64,000 bases of DNA from Leptolyngbya sp. CCY15150 (GCF_016888135.1 NZ_JACSWB010000164.1:62001-126000), one strand, 5' to 3'. Shown: positions 8,791 through 17,392, counted from the stretch's first letter. Numbers and translations: made by a program. Notes: generated by a model from the sequence alone, not told the origin.

Positions 8791-8838
8791 ACCCGTTTCA
8801 TCGGGCGGCTGTCTAGAAGGAACCTGAAGGAAACGGGT
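8791..8838 (-). terminator. Long-loop hairpin between pncB and nadD
   Basis: ACCCGTTTC (8791-8799) and GAAACGGGT (8830-8838) are perfect 9-base inverted arms around a 30-base loop. They lie 30 bp after the pncB stop. No strong T run follows on the minus strand, so it could be an mRNA processing or attenuation structure instead of a terminator. Confidence 0.35.
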
Positions 8839-8868
8839 GGGGCGGTTGTTCGTCTAGGAGGTATGGTT

Positions 8869-10257
8869 TCAATCGGCAACGCTGGAATTTTGATCAGTAT
8901 AGACCTGACGCGCTCGGTCTTGGGTGTCTTGGGTGAGCGTTTGTAGGGCGGTGGACAGGATGGGGGATGTCATGACGGGATGGTCGAGGTCGCGTAGGCT
9001 GGCTGGAAGTGCCTGAACGGCGGCGGCGGTGCGGGTGGCGATCGCTCCCAGAGGTTCTGCATCTAAGCGGCGATCGCCCTTGTCCATGACCAACTGCAGT
9101 AGGGGCACTTCTCCTGGTTGGGCTTCTTCGTCCATCAGGGCTAGGCGATCGTGAACCCAGCGGTCTTGCTCGTAGGTGCGGAAAATCTGCTTGCGACCGG
9201 GGTAGGTAGTCTTGCTCGTCGAGTTTTTCATGGTGGGAATGCCGTCGATGTCCACCAGTTTATAGACGCCATTGACCGGGGTGCCGGTCACCAGTTTGGT
9301 GCCCAAGCCGTAGGCATCGATCTGAGCGCCCTCGGCAAGCAGGCGGGCAATTTCGTATTCATCCAAGTCGCCGCTGGCTACGATGGTGGCATGGGGCAGC
9401 AGCGATCGCACCTCCTGAGACTGGGAAACTAGATCGCCGGAGTCGAGGCGCACCCCTTGCACCTGCAGGGTGCCGGCCGTGACGCGATCGCTCAACCGTT
9501 GGGCCGCAGCGATCGCATCGTAGGTATCGATCAACAGAGCCGTGTCGGGGAAATAGCGCAGCATGGTGTCAAAGGCCACGTCTTCATCCTGGGCGATCGC
9601 GGTTAACGCCATCACTAGGGCATGGGCCATGGTGCCTGCGGGGCGTTGCCCGAGCTGCAGCGCGGCAAGGACATTGGAGGTAGCGTTGAGACCGCCGGCG
9701 ATCGCGGCCCTGGCCGCCCAGAGCGACGCTTGGGGACTGAACGCCCGCCGGGTACCAAACTCCAGCAGGGTAGCATCGGGGCCCGCCACATCCCGCAATC
9801 GAGCGCTGCGGGTGGCCACCAGGGTTTGATAATTGAGGGTATTAAGAAGATAGGTTTCCACCACCTGAGCCTGCCAGAGGGGCGCTTCAATGCGCAACAG
9901 CGGCTCATTGGCAAACATCACGGTGCCTTCAGGAACCGCCCACACCGAGCCACTAAACCGGGCTGACTCTAGCACCTGCCAGAAGCGATCGGGGACATGG
10001 GCGAAGAGTCCGGTGCCCTGCAGCGCTGCAATCTGGTCGGGGCCAAAGGAAAACTGGGTGAGGTAGTCGAGAGCTTGCTCTAGCCCCATGGCGACTAGAT
10101 AGCTGAAGCCATCGGGCAAGCGACGCACAAAAAGTTCAAAACTAGCGGGGCGCTGATCCAGATCCTCGCCCACATAGCAGGCTGCCATGGTGAGCTGGTA
10201 GAGATCGGTCAGCAGTCCATAATCCTGAGGTTGGGGAATTAGAGAGACCATCGTCAT
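8869..10257 (-). CDS. pncB: Nicotinate phosphoribosyltransferase
   Basis: PncB makes nicotinate mononucleotide from nicotinate and PRPP, the first step of NAD salvage. Family hallmarks are the N-terminal YGLLTDLYQLTMAACY, the EFGTRRAFSPQASLWAARAA segment, GTMAHALVMAL, and the sugar-phosphate site VRLDSGDL followed by VASGDLDEYEIA. The frame is open to 10299, but the family N-terminus argues for a start at 10257 or 10251 (MVSLIPQPQDYGLL). It is followed on the same strand by nadD, the nrtR-type gene and nadE, so this is the first gene of a complete nicotinate-to-NAD+ salvage set. Confidence 0.94.
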   Translation of the reverse strand: MTMVSLIPQPQDYGLLTDLYQLTMAACYVGEDLDQRPASFELFVRRLPDGFSYLVAMGLEQALDYLTQFSFGPDQIAALQGTGLFAHVPDRFWQVLESARFSGSVWAVPEGTVMFANEPLLRIEAPLWQAQVVETYLLNTLNYQTLVATRSARLRDVAGPDATLLEFGTRRAFSPQASLWAARAAIAGGLNATSNVLAALQLGQRPAGTMAHALVMALTAIAQDEDVAFDTMLRYFPDTALLIDTYDAIAAAQRLSDRVTAGTLQVQGVRLDSGDLVSQSQEVRSLLPHATIVASGDLDEYEIARLLAEGAQIDAYGLGTKLVTGTPVNGVYKLVDIDGIPTMKNSTSKTTYPGRKQIFRTYEQDRWVHDRLALMDEEAQPGEVPLLQLVMDKGDRRLDAEPLGAIATRTAAAVQALPASLRDLDHPVMTSPILSTALQTLTQDTQDRARQVYTDQNSSVAD

Positions 10258-10609
10258 CTTCGACCATAGCTGTGATTTTATTATAGTGTTTCCTACCAAA
10301 ATTCAGGTAGAGGGTTCCGGTCATGATCCCATTAAGGTTTGAAGAAATTCCGGTGCTATCTTTGAAGATTCGTAGAAGATAGGGCGATCGCGACCCTCTC
10401 TTGTTCTGACTTATATTGAAACAGACTAAAATTGTTTGCTAATCTGATCCCTGCCTAGGACGCGATCGCCCCTCGTGTTTACGAATACGACAGCCTTGGG
10501 CAGAATGGGGCAAGATTAAGGTCTGTAGGCCCCAACTCTGCCTGCAGCCATCTCCCCAGCGCCTGTTTTCTACCCGCCTGTACTCCTAATCTCCTACCCC
10601 TTTTCTTCC
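10258..10609. other. Divergent intergenic region between pncB and the type II NADH dehydrogenase gene
   Basis: This 352-bp stretch separates two NAD-related genes transcribed apart and must contain both promoters. A TATAAT hexamer for the minus strand lies at 10280-10285, 23 bp before the pncB start, but has no recognisable -35 partner. I see no coding potential and no clear operator. Confidence 0.4.
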
Positions 10610-11983
10610 ATGTCACAACCTCAGCGATCGCCCCATAAAGTTGTCATCATCGGCGGTGGATTTGGTGGCCTGTATGCCGCTCAGGAACTCAACCATGCAG
10701 CCGTTGAGGTCACGTTGATCGACAAACGTAACTTCCACCTGTTTCAACCGTTGCTGTACCAAGTGGCGACCGGCGGCTTGTCGCCTGGTGATATTTCCTC
10801 GCCGCTGCGGGCTGTTCTCAGCCACCAACGCAATACCAAGGTGTTGATGGATGAAGTGACGGATATTGACCCGGTGGCCCAGACCGTCACTCTGCGCCAC
10901 GATACGCTGCCCTACGATAGTTTGATTGTGGCCACCGGCGTCAGCCATCACTATTTTGGCAATGAGCATTGGTCAGAGCAGGCTCCGGGGTTGAAGACGA
11001 TTGAAGATGCCCTAGAAATGCGGCGGCGGATTTTCCTGGCCTTTGAGGCGGCAGAACGGGAGCCTGATCCGGTGAAGCGACAGGCTTGGCTGACGTTTGT
11101 AGTCGTAGGCGGTGGGCCGACGGGAGTGGAACTAGCCGGTGCGTTGGCGGAACTGGCCTATGGCACTCTCAAGGCAGATTTCCGCTCGATCGATACCTCA
11201 GAAGCGAGAATTTTGATTGTGGAAGGTATGGATCGGCTGCTGCCGCCCTACCCGCCCGATTTGTCGATTCAGGCAGAGGAGGCGCTGGCGGAACTGGGCG
11301 TCACGATTTGCACCAGTACCTTTGTCACCAGCATTGACAAGGGCGTGGTCACGTTCAAACAGGGCGATCGCACGGAAGACCTTGCGGCCCGAACGGTGCT
11401 GTGGGCTGCGGGGGTGAAGGCCTCTGCCATGGGGCAGGTGCTTGCCGATCGCGCTGGTGCGACCCTCGATCGGGTGGGACGGGTGATGGTCGATGCAGAT
11501 TTTGCTGTACCTGGTCAGCCCAATATCTATGTGATTGGTGACTTGGCCCACTATATTTATGAGGGTAAGCCTGTTCCAGGAACGGGGGCAGTGGCGATGC
11601 AGCAGGGTAGCTATGTTGCTCGTGCCCTGCGGGCGAAGCTTAAGAATAAGGTGCCGAAACCCTTCAAGTATTTTGATGCGGGTAGCTTAGCGGTGATTGG
11701 TCGTAATGCGGCGGTTGCTAGGTTGGGGAACTTCCATTTTGCTGGATTTCCCGCCTGGTTGATTTGGGTGTTTATCCATATTTATTATCTGGTGGAATTC
11801 GATAATAAATTGGTGGTGATGATCCAGTGGGCTTGGAATTATTTTACCCGCAAGCAAGGATCGCGGTTGATTACCGGCTATGTGCTGCCGCCTGTGGATC
11901 CAGATAGTGTAGAGGGCGATCGCTCCCCAGAACATATCTCGGAAGACGCCGTGACCTCGGAAAAGTCAGTGGTCGAAGTCTAA
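10610..11983 (+). CDS. ndh: Type II NADH dehydrogenase (NDH-2)
   Basis: This single-subunit, non-proton-pumping flavoprotein oxidises NAD(P)H and reduces the quinone pool. Of its 457 residues, 11-26 hold the FAD site (VVIIGGGFGGLYAA) and 163-180 the NADH site (FVVVGGGPTGVELAGA). The LFQPLLYQVATGGLSPGDI stretch, diagnostic for the family, is at about 44-62. A C-terminal amphipathic region (GFPAWLIWVFIHIYYLVEF) probably anchors it to the membrane. The last 35 residues are acidic and variable. It is monocistronic and converges on cobU through a strong palindromic terminator. Confidence 0.93.
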   Translation: MSQPQRSPHKVVIIGGGFGGLYAAQELNHAAVEVTLIDKRNFHLFQPLLYQVATGGLSPGDISSPLRAVLSHQRNTKVLMDEVTDIDPVAQTVTLRHDTLPYDSLIVATGVSHHYFGNEHWSEQAPGLKTIEDALEMRRRIFLAFEAAEREPDPVKRQAWLTFVVVGGGPTGVELAGALAELAYGTLKADFRSIDTSEARILIVEGMDRLLPPYPPDLSIQAEEALAELGVTICTSTFVTSIDKGVVTFKQGDRTEDLAARTVLWAAGVKASAMGQVLADRAGATLDRVGRVMVDADFAVPGQPNIYVIGDLAHYIYEGKPVPGTGAVAMQQGSYVARALRAKLKNKVPKPFKYFDAGSLAVIGRNAAVARLGNFHFAGFPAWLIWVFIHIYYLVEFDNKLVVMIQWAWNYFTRKQGSRLITGYVLPPVDPDSVEGDRSPEHISEDAVTSEKSVVEV

Positions 11984-11994
11984 TCCTGCTTCTA

Positions 11995-12042
11995 GATCCC
12001 CGATGTTCCAGATCCCCGATGTTCCAGATCCCCGACGTTTTC
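11995..12042 (+). repeat. Three tandem copies of a 16-bp unit after the NDH-2 gene
   Basis: GATCCCCGATGTTCCA occurs at 11995-12010 and 12011-12026. A diverged third copy, GATCCCCGACGTTTTC, follows at 12027-12042 and forms the left arm of the terminator. The tandem copies look like local duplications of half of the terminator stem. Confidence 0.75.
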
Positions 12043-12058
12043 AAAACGTCGGGGATCT
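12026..12058. terminator. Palindromic bidirectional terminator between ndh and cobU
   Basis: Sixteen-base arms (AGATCCCCGACGTTTT and its exact complement) flank a single central C. The palindrome lies between two convergent stop codons. The T/A tracts inside the arms supply part of a U run in either direction. Confidence 0.75.
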
Positions 12059-12066
12059 TATTCTTG

Positions 12067-12615
12067 CTAGTTTTCTAGCCGATCGATATGCTGACCCAGA
12101 TGCTGTAAATCCAGCACATAGCCGGCGGTCACTAAATAGGCTGCGTCGGCGATCGCTCCTACCTGCCGTGTGAGACGTCCGAGGCGATCGCGAAAGGCAC
12201 GGCCCAGGGGATAGGCCGGCACAACGCCCCAGCCCACTTCTTCGGTCACCAGAATCACCTCAGCGGTTGTTTGCTGCAGGCTGTCTAGGAGAGCAGTGGC
12301 TTGGATCTGCCAGGCGTCATCGGTTTGGTCGATGGCATTGGCCAGCCAGGTGCCCAGGGAGTCGATCAGCAGGCAGTCTTTAGCGGCAGCCGTTTGCAGG
12401 GCGATCGCCAGCTCGTGGGGTACATGGCGCGATCGCCAATGGGCAGGACGGCGCTGCTGGTGCTTCAGGATCCGAGCTTGCCACTCAGCATCCGTGGGAT
12501 CCATCTGGGCGGTGGCAATGTAGAGGACATCTCGGGGCGATCGCTCTGCTAGGTGTTCGGCCCATTCGCTTTTGCCCGATCGAGATGGGCCGGTGATCAG
12601 GGTGAGGGGAGGCAT
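12067..12615 (-). CDS. cobU: Adenosylcobinamide kinase / guanylyltransferase
   Basis: CobU phosphorylates adenosylcobinamide and transfers GMP to it, in assembly of the cobalamin nucleotide loop. The 182-residue protein begins with the P-loop ITGPSRSGKSEWAE. The signature VTEEVGWGVVPAYPLGRAFRDRLGRL (about residues 122-147) includes the family's conserved VP/G-R-F-R-D pattern. LLIDSLGTWLAN is the Walker B-like segment. The guanylylated His is expected in the NH/HWRSRHVPHELA stretch. A second cobalamin gene, cobD, lies 48 kb away at 60580, so the pathway is dispersed here. Confidence 0.94.
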   Translation of the reverse strand: MPPLTLITGPSRSGKSEWAEHLAERSPRDVLYIATAQMDPTDAEWQARILKHQQRRPAHWRSRHVPHELAIALQTAAAKDCLLIDSLGTWLANAIDQTDDAWQIQATALLDSLQQTTAEVILVTEEVGWGVVPAYPLGRAFRDRLGRLTRQVGAIADAAYLVTAGYVLDLQHLGQHIDRLEN

Positions 12616-12793
12616 GGGGCGTTAGGCGGGATAGGAACGTTAAGGCGTATCAGGGTGGGGACGACCTCGACCAGTTTAGACGCTTTGGGGGGTAGGCTGG
12701 GAGATCTGGTGGCAATGGGGGGCGATCGCTTTTATGCTTAGGGGCACGACCTCGGATGTTCTGAGGGCTTCATCTACTGATGGCGGTGGGCCG

Positions 12794-13630
12794 ATGATTA
12801 GCTTCATTCAAGATTTAGCGGTACTGGTTCTCGATCGCGTATTGGGGGTTGATCCAGAGGATAACCTGGATGCCTTAGAACAATCTACCTCGCCTCAACT
12901 GCGGCGCTTGGGTGAAGTATTGTCGAATCTGGAGATGCCGGTGCAGGTGCCGCCTCCGCGGCCGGAGTTGGTGGAAAAGCCCCGTCCTGCCCTATCGGCG
13001 CGGGCGTTGTTGGGCCAATCTCATCCCAGTTTTGATCTTCATACGTCGATGCCTCCAGCCTTGTCGCCTGTGGAGCAACGATCGGTTGAGCAACGACCGG
13101 TTGAGCAACCATCGATGGGGAATCCGATCGCTTCGCCTAGCCCGTCGGCGACCGAATCTATGCCGGCTCCACCCAATCTGCAACGGCATCCACCGACATC
13201 GGAGCCCTCCAGCCCCCCTCCGCATCCCGCACCTCCGCACCTTGATGTACCCCTCCACGGCCCATCCGATTTAGTCTTGCCAGCCCTCACGGAACTGAAT
13301 ACGTTGCTGGTCACCTGGCAGGCGGAGGTGCAACGGCTCCAGCAGCAGCGCCAGGAGATTTGTGCGGAGGGGCCGGCCTTTGGCGGTTGGCTAGAGGCGG
13401 AGCAGGGGGCAGATGGAACGGCGCAATATCGGCTCTGCAGTATTCACGAGAGCGGTCGGCTGTTATCGGAGCCTTGCCCGTTGGTGCAGGTGGGAGAAAT
13501 CCGGAAAGCGATCGCTCGTTATCATCGTCAGCAGCATCTTCTCTCTCGTCAGCAACAGCTTCAAGGTCGCCTCGATATGCTGACGGCGATCCTCCAAGGT
13601 TTGGCTAACCAAATTCGCTCACAAAAATAG
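12794..13630 (+). CDS. Proline-rich protein of unknown function with C-terminal coiled coil
   Basis: This protein is not recognised. From the ATG at 12794 it has about 278 residues, beginning with a helix MISFIQDLAVLVLDRVLGVD. A long disordered Pro/Ser-rich part follows, including three VEQ(R/P)(S/P) repeats near 13075-13110. The C-terminal third is helical: a Gln-rich heptad-like stretch (LVTWQAEVQRLQQQRQEI), a small globular part (FGGWLEAEQ, then YRLCSIHESGRLLSEPCPLVQVGEIRKAIARYHRQ), and a final Gln/Leu helix. An in-frame ATG at 12734 would add 20 residues. It is flanked by cobU on the other strand. A scaffold or adaptor role is only a guess. Confidence 0.65.
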   Translation: MISFIQDLAVLVLDRVLGVDPEDNLDALEQSTSPQLRRLGEVLSNLEMPVQVPPPRPELVEKPRPALSARALLGQSHPSFDLHTSMPPALSPVEQRSVEQRPVEQPSMGNPIASPSPSATESMPAPPNLQRHPPTSEPSSPPPHPAPPHLDVPLHGPSDLVLPALTELNTLLVTWQAEVQRLQQQRQEICAEGPAFGGWLEAEQGADGTAQYRLCSIHESGRLLSEPCPLVQVGEIRKAIARYHRQQHLLSRQQQLQGRLDMLTAILQGLANQIRSQK

Positions 13631-13669
13631 CAGCCCCACGGTGATCCACTCGGGATCAGGGTAGGGCTG
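13631..13669. terminator. Imperfect hairpin between convergent hypothetical genes
   Basis: Nested arms CAGCCC/GGGCTG and TGATCC/GGATCA form a long imperfect hairpin. It begins one base after the stop of the 12794-13630 gene. No T run follows. Confidence 0.4.
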
Positions 13670-13873
13670 GAGACGCAGTTAGGAGGTATCTAATTCTGAA
13701 AATACCCTCGGAATTCGGATTTGCCTCTGGCTTTAACAAGTTCTTAATCCTGCGATCGCCTTTTGGTAACAAAAGCAACCGTTCGTCAAGTTTTGGGCTG
13801 CCATTTCCCCTGATGAAGACCGAGGGTTGAGGATCTGCTCCCACGGACTTAAGGGGGGAAGGCGCGGAATATC

Positions 13874-14254
13874 TCAGCCAAGGGTTTCATCAAGGGGCGC
13901 ACAAAATTGATCCACGCCAGTTTTCACTAAGTAGATGGCCAGGAGGGTGACGAGGGACACCGGTAGGTCAATCACTTGAGTTAAGAGGGTCACCTGCTCG
14001 GCAATGGTTTCCGCCTCCGTCAGCGTGGTGCGGGATGGCGTTTGGCAAATGCGCGATCGCCACCGTTTTGCCAACCCCATCAACCATTGGTCAGAACAAT
14101 CCGGCTCCTGCCCCGCTGAAATGGCCAGGGCGATCGCCGCATCTTCTAAATTGCCTTCGCAGTCTTCTAACATGTCTAGGGCTTGGAGCGCGTTCGCATT
14201 GCTGGCTAGCTCTGCCCGATACTCAATAATGTCAACAGCCGTTACGGTGATCAT
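13874..14254 (-). CDS. Conserved hypothetical protein, UBA-like N-terminus
   Basis: This is a 126-residue acidic protein of unknown function. The first half (residues 8-47: YRAELASNANALQALDMLEDCEGNLEDAAIALAISAG) resembles a small three-helix bundle of the UBA/CUE type, with the central D-C-E-G-N-L-E-D-A turn. The second half has a hydrophobic helix (LPVSLVTLLAIYLVKTGV, about 97-114) that might be membrane-associated. GGGAGA lies 7-8 bp before the ATG at 14254, supporting the start. No partner gene is evident; both neighbours face it or point away. Confidence 0.7.
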   Translation of the reverse strand: MITVTAVDIIEYRAELASNANALQALDMLEDCEGNLEDAAIALAISAGQEPDCSDQWLMGLAKRWRSRICQTPSRTTLTEAETIAEQVTLLTQVIDLPVSLVTLLAIYLVKTGVDQFCAPLDETLG

Positions 14255-14580
14255 GAAACGTTCTCCCTATCCCCCATGGCTGCGTTAGAGGCGCGTGACA
14301 GAGGCTCAGGGTGCTTCTAAGTCACCCCAATGCTTCACTCACTCCCCGAATCTATGACCTCTCAGGGAGTTGATCCATTGAGGCTGCAACGCTACGATGA
14401 GTAGTCTGCCAGAAATTTTAGTCTAGACCTGCCCCTTCTGTCTGGTAATGACATGAAACGTTGGCATTGGCGATCGCTTTCCCTGCCCCACCAAGCGCCT
14501 CAGAATCCAAAACTCTGTGAGATGATTTGGATGACGGGGGCTGCCCCTGCCAAGACCTACTCAGGACAACCCAACTGTTA
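14255..14580. other. Gene-free stretch upstream of the DUF3531 gene
   Basis: These 326 bp separate divergent genes. One frame (open from 14527) runs into the downstream gene but lacks codon-like character. A weak ACTCCC/GGGAGT inverted repeat around 14341-14371 has an 18-base loop. I find no convincing promoter, RNA gene or operator. Confidence 0.4.
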
Positions 14581-15039
14581 ATGAACGTTGAATTTCGTGA
14601 ATGTGACTTTTTTGATCTGTGGATTTGGCTGGAATTTGACACCGTTCCCTCCAACCTAGAACAGCAATACATTGAAGAAGTCCTCAATTCTTGGTTTTTT
14701 CTTGGAAAACTGGGCGGCTTTAATGCCGAAAATCTTCAGGTGCAAGATACAGGGCTGGATATCAGCTACATGTCCTACGATTCCAGCCAGATCGACAGCA
14801 GTCTGACCTCGCTCATGCACAACATGGCTGACCTGGAGTTTCAGGGAACCTGGGCCCGCTGCTGGTTTGACCTTGGCACCACCGACGCGATCGCCCTGGA
14901 TGTGTTGATTAATGCCCTGCATCAGTTCAGCACTGAATATGTCGCCATTGAAACCCTGTGGATTGGTGGCGAAAATGCCGACTGGCCCATTCCAGGGCAC
15001 CGCCGACCCAATTATCTTGAAACGAATACAGACTATTAA
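14581..15039 (+). CDS. DUF3531 family protein
   Basis: This 152-residue protein matches by eye the DUF3531 family of cyanobacteria and plastids. It begins MNVEFRECDFFDLWIWLEF, followed by EQQYIEEVLNSWFFLGKLGGFNAENLQVQ and ISYMSYD. It is soluble, acidic and rich in aromatic residues; its function is unknown. I place the start at the ATG at 14581, which opens directly into the conserved domain. An in-frame ATG at 14527 adds a Cys-rich, unconserved-looking 18 residues. No strong ribosome-binding site is seen for either. A dispersed repeat copy follows at 15102. Confidence 0.85.
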   Translation: MNVEFRECDFFDLWIWLEFDTVPSNLEQQYIEEVLNSWFFLGKLGGFNAENLQVQDTGLDISYMSYDSSQIDSSLTSLMHNMADLEFQGTWARCWFDLGTTDAIALDVLINALHQFSTEYVAIETLWIGGENADWPIPGHRRPNYLETNTDY

Positions 15040-15101
15040 GTCGGAGGACGTAACGCTTGGTAAGCATTTCGATGCCGCTCAAGGCTCCAATCCTGATGAG
15101 A

Positions 15102-15129
15102 AGAGGGTTGAGCGGAGCCGAAACCCGGC
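15102..15129 (+). repeat. Dispersed intergenic repeat, copy 1
   Basis: AGAGGGTTGAGCGGAG followed by CCGAAACCCGGC. Related copies lie at 41061-41093 and 41105-41137, with a weaker one at 61704-61726. GGGTT and AACCC form the base of a short hairpin. Confidence 0.7.
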
Positions 15130-15314
15130 AAGCTTCATTTACATGGGAGTTTACCTACATAAGGCGTCAGTCGGCGTAAACCTTAAGGCCATGGGGGCAA
15201 TCTCCAAGTCACCCGCATGGGCAGGGTAAAATAAACGGAACATTCCAGCGATCGCTCCAACATCCCTACCCGAGAGCGATCGCCCCGTTCACACCGCAAC
15301 TTCACCCAGGACCT

Positions 15315-16094
15315 GTGGCACATATCTCTCCTCTCCCCCAACATTTGACCCATCGCCTGCAGCAAGCCATGCCATCCCCGGTGCTGCCCAACCTCCGAGA
15401 TTGGCTGGACGCTGATCTGCTGCACATGGTGATCAAGGCCGGTCAGCGGCGGCGCTGGCTGGGGCTTTGCTTTGGCTTGGGGCTGCTCTTGGCCTGGAAC
15501 TGGCTCTTGGTATCCGCCGCGATCGCTGGTGCAGGGGTGAGTGTGGCCAGCTATCAGTTCCAGCAGGGGCGCTTGCAGGTGATGCAAACCCTTTGGCAAC
15601 GGCTGTGGAAACCCACCAATCGTTCCTTGACCTTGTCGGTGGGCGTGGGCGGTCTGACCCTTTTGGGCACCTACCTAACGCTCCACACTTGGCTGATTGC
15701 CGAGAATCCCACCCTAGCGATCGCGTTCTTGATTCAAGGTGGTGGCATGTTGGGTCTGGCGCTGCTGCTCAGCCGTCGTCCATCGGCAACTACGGAGCGA
15801 TCGCCCTCCTGGGATGCCCTCGCAGATGGGTTATCCGATGCCAATCCCCTCAAGCGCCTTTTGTCCATTCGCCGCGCTACGGAGTCTAGTTCCGCCGCGA
15901 GCTATCGGGCAGAGCTACTAGCCTGTTTCCATCTCATGCTCAAATATGAGACCGACGATATTTTGCGTCAGGCCCTGCTCGATGGTATCCAACGTCTCCA
16001 GACCCAGCATGGCTTAGGCACCGGAGCCCCTTCTCTGCATATGCCCCTGCCAACGGTTCAGCAGGCCGATCAGATTGCCCTAGAGCGCCATTGA
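15315..16094 (+). CDS. Membrane protein of unknown function
   Basis: This 259-residue protein has a GTG start preceded by AGGA. Two pairs of hydrophobic segments are seen: residues 49-75 (LGLCFGLGLLLAWNWLLVSAAIAGAGVSVA) and 103-150 (LTLSVGVGGLTLLGTYLTLHTWLI, then LAIAFLIQGGGMLGLALLL). A soluble C-terminal helical domain follows (RAELLACFHLMLKYETDDILRQALLDGIQRLQ). The C-terminal pattern recalls helical-repeat (armadillo-like) segments seen in cyanobacterial membrane proteins, but this is only a resemblance. It ends 2 bp from the convergent histidine-kinase gene, with no room for a separate terminator. Confidence 0.75.
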   Translation: MAHISPLPQHLTHRLQQAMPSPVLPNLRDWLDADLLHMVIKAGQRRRWLGLCFGLGLLLAWNWLLVSAAIAGAGVSVASYQFQQGRLQVMQTLWQRLWKPTNRSLTLSVGVGGLTLLGTYLTLHTWLIAENPTLAIAFLIQGGGMLGLALLLSRRPSATTERSPSWDALADGLSDANPLKRLLSIRRATESSSAASYRAELLACFHLMLKYETDDILRQALLDGIQRLQTQHGLGTGAPSLHMPLPTVQQADQIALERH

Positions 16095-16096
16095 TT

Positions 16097-17392
16097 CTAG
16101 GTATGAGCCTGGATAGGTACTGTAAACCAAAAGGTGGCTCCTTGCCCAACCGTGCTTTCGACGCCAATGGTGCCGCCGTGGGCTTCCACAATTTGCTGAC
16201 AGAGGTAAAGCCCTAGACCCAAGCCAGCACTATGGTTTTGCTGATTGCCGCGAAAGTAGAGATTAAACAAATGTTCTTGCTGGTGTGGATTAATGCCAAT
16301 GCCGTCATCCTCCACGGTGATATGCACCTGTTCCGAGCGCTCTATCTGCCGGTTGGCGGTGATGGTCAAGGTCAAACCGGGAGGATTATGCTTCACCGCA
16401 TTGGCAACTAGGTTTTGAATCACCCGCACGAGTTGCATTGGATCTGCGGTTAAGACCGGGAGGGTTTCATCAATGTGCAACTTCAACGTCGTCTGAAACT
16501 TATCTAAAAGGGGCTGGACATCAGCGATCGCTGCCTGGATCACCGTCGGTAGGGCGATCGCTTCTGGGTGCAGCACAATGCCCCATACTTCCGCTGCGTG
16601 GGTATCGATCAGAGAATTAATCAGCGCTAACTGGCGGTGATTGCTTTCGGCGATCCGTTCCATCACGTGGCGTGCTACCTGCACATCGCCCTCCGTCTCG
16701 GCCATTAAATGGTTCAGCACGATGGATGTGCCTAGAACCGGATTGCGCAAATCGTGGGAAACGGCATGGAGAAATACGTTGAGCTGCTGCCGTAGCTGAG
16801 CTTCGAGGGTACGCAGTTGTTCATTGGCATCCTGAAGGGCGGCGGTGCGTTCGTCTACCCGCTGTTCAAGCTTTTGGTTGAGGGCTTCTAGGGCCTGCTG
16901 CGCTGCCATGCGATCGCTCACCTCCTGCTGCAGGTGCCGATTTTGCTCTTCAAGCTGATGCTGGAGGCGACGCAGGTTGAGGTGTGTGTCAATCCGCGCT
17001 AAGACTTCCTGGAGCTGAAACGGCTTGGTGATATAGTCCACCCCCCCCATCTCAAACGCCATCACCTTATCCAGGACGTCGTCTAAGGCGCTGATGAAGA
17101 TAATCGGAATATCACGGGTGCGATCGCTTTCCTTAAGCTGGCGGCACACGTCATAGCCGCTCATGTCTGGCATATTGATATCCAGCAAAATCAGATCGGG
17201 AAGAATCGCCCGAATGGCCCTCAGGGCGCGATCGCCATTAATCGCCTTGCGCACCTTGTAGCCAGAATCCGTCAGCATGACCGATAATAGCCGCAGATTA
17301 TCCGGCATATCGTCCACGATAAGAATATCCGCCAGCGGCGGATCAGCCACAGGATGCATCGCCTCGTCTGGAACGTGAGCCATTCCCTTCAT
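16097..17392 (-). CDS. Response-regulator receiver domain fused to a histidine kinase
   Basis: This 431-residue cytoplasmic two-component protein has inverted domain order. The receiver domain is at 20-140 (Asp27-Asp28 acid pair, phospho-acceptor Asp71 in LLDINMPDMSGYD, Lys123 in ITKPF). A coiled coil follows at 143-205, then a HisKA dimerisation domain with His213 in HAVSHDLRNP. The HATPase domain has an N box (NLVANAVKHN), DDGIG at 362-366 and GLGLGLYL at 390-397. All catalytic residues appear intact, so it should autophosphorylate. REC-HK proteins of this shape often receive phosphate from another kinase or act as phosphorelay inputs; the signal is unknown. No membrane segment is seen. Confidence 0.92.
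   Translation of the reverse strand: MKGMAHVPDEAMHPVADPPLADILIVDDMPDNLRLLSVMLTDSGYKVRKAINGDRALRAIRAILPDLILLDINMPDMSGYDVCRQLKESDRTRDIPIIFISALDDVLDKVMAFEMGGVDYITKPFQLQEVLARIDTHLNLRRLQHQLEEQNRHLQQEVSDRMAAQQALEALNQKLEQRVDERTAALQDANEQLRTLEAQLRQQLNVFLHAVSHDLRNPVLGTSIVLNHLMAETEGDVQVARHVMERIAESNHRQLALINSLIDTHAAEVWGIVLHPEAIALPTVIQAAIADVQPLLDKFQTTLKLHIDETLPVLTADPMQLVRVIQNLVANAVKHNPPGLTLTITANRQIERSEQVHITVEDDGIGINPHQQEHLFNLYFRGNQQNHSAGLGLGLYLCQQIVEAHGGTIGVESTVGQGATFWFTVPIQAHT

Noticed and set aside
10280-10285. TATAAT as the pncB promoter
   Set aside because: It lies only 23 bp before the chosen start and has no acceptable -35 hexamer at 16-19 bp.
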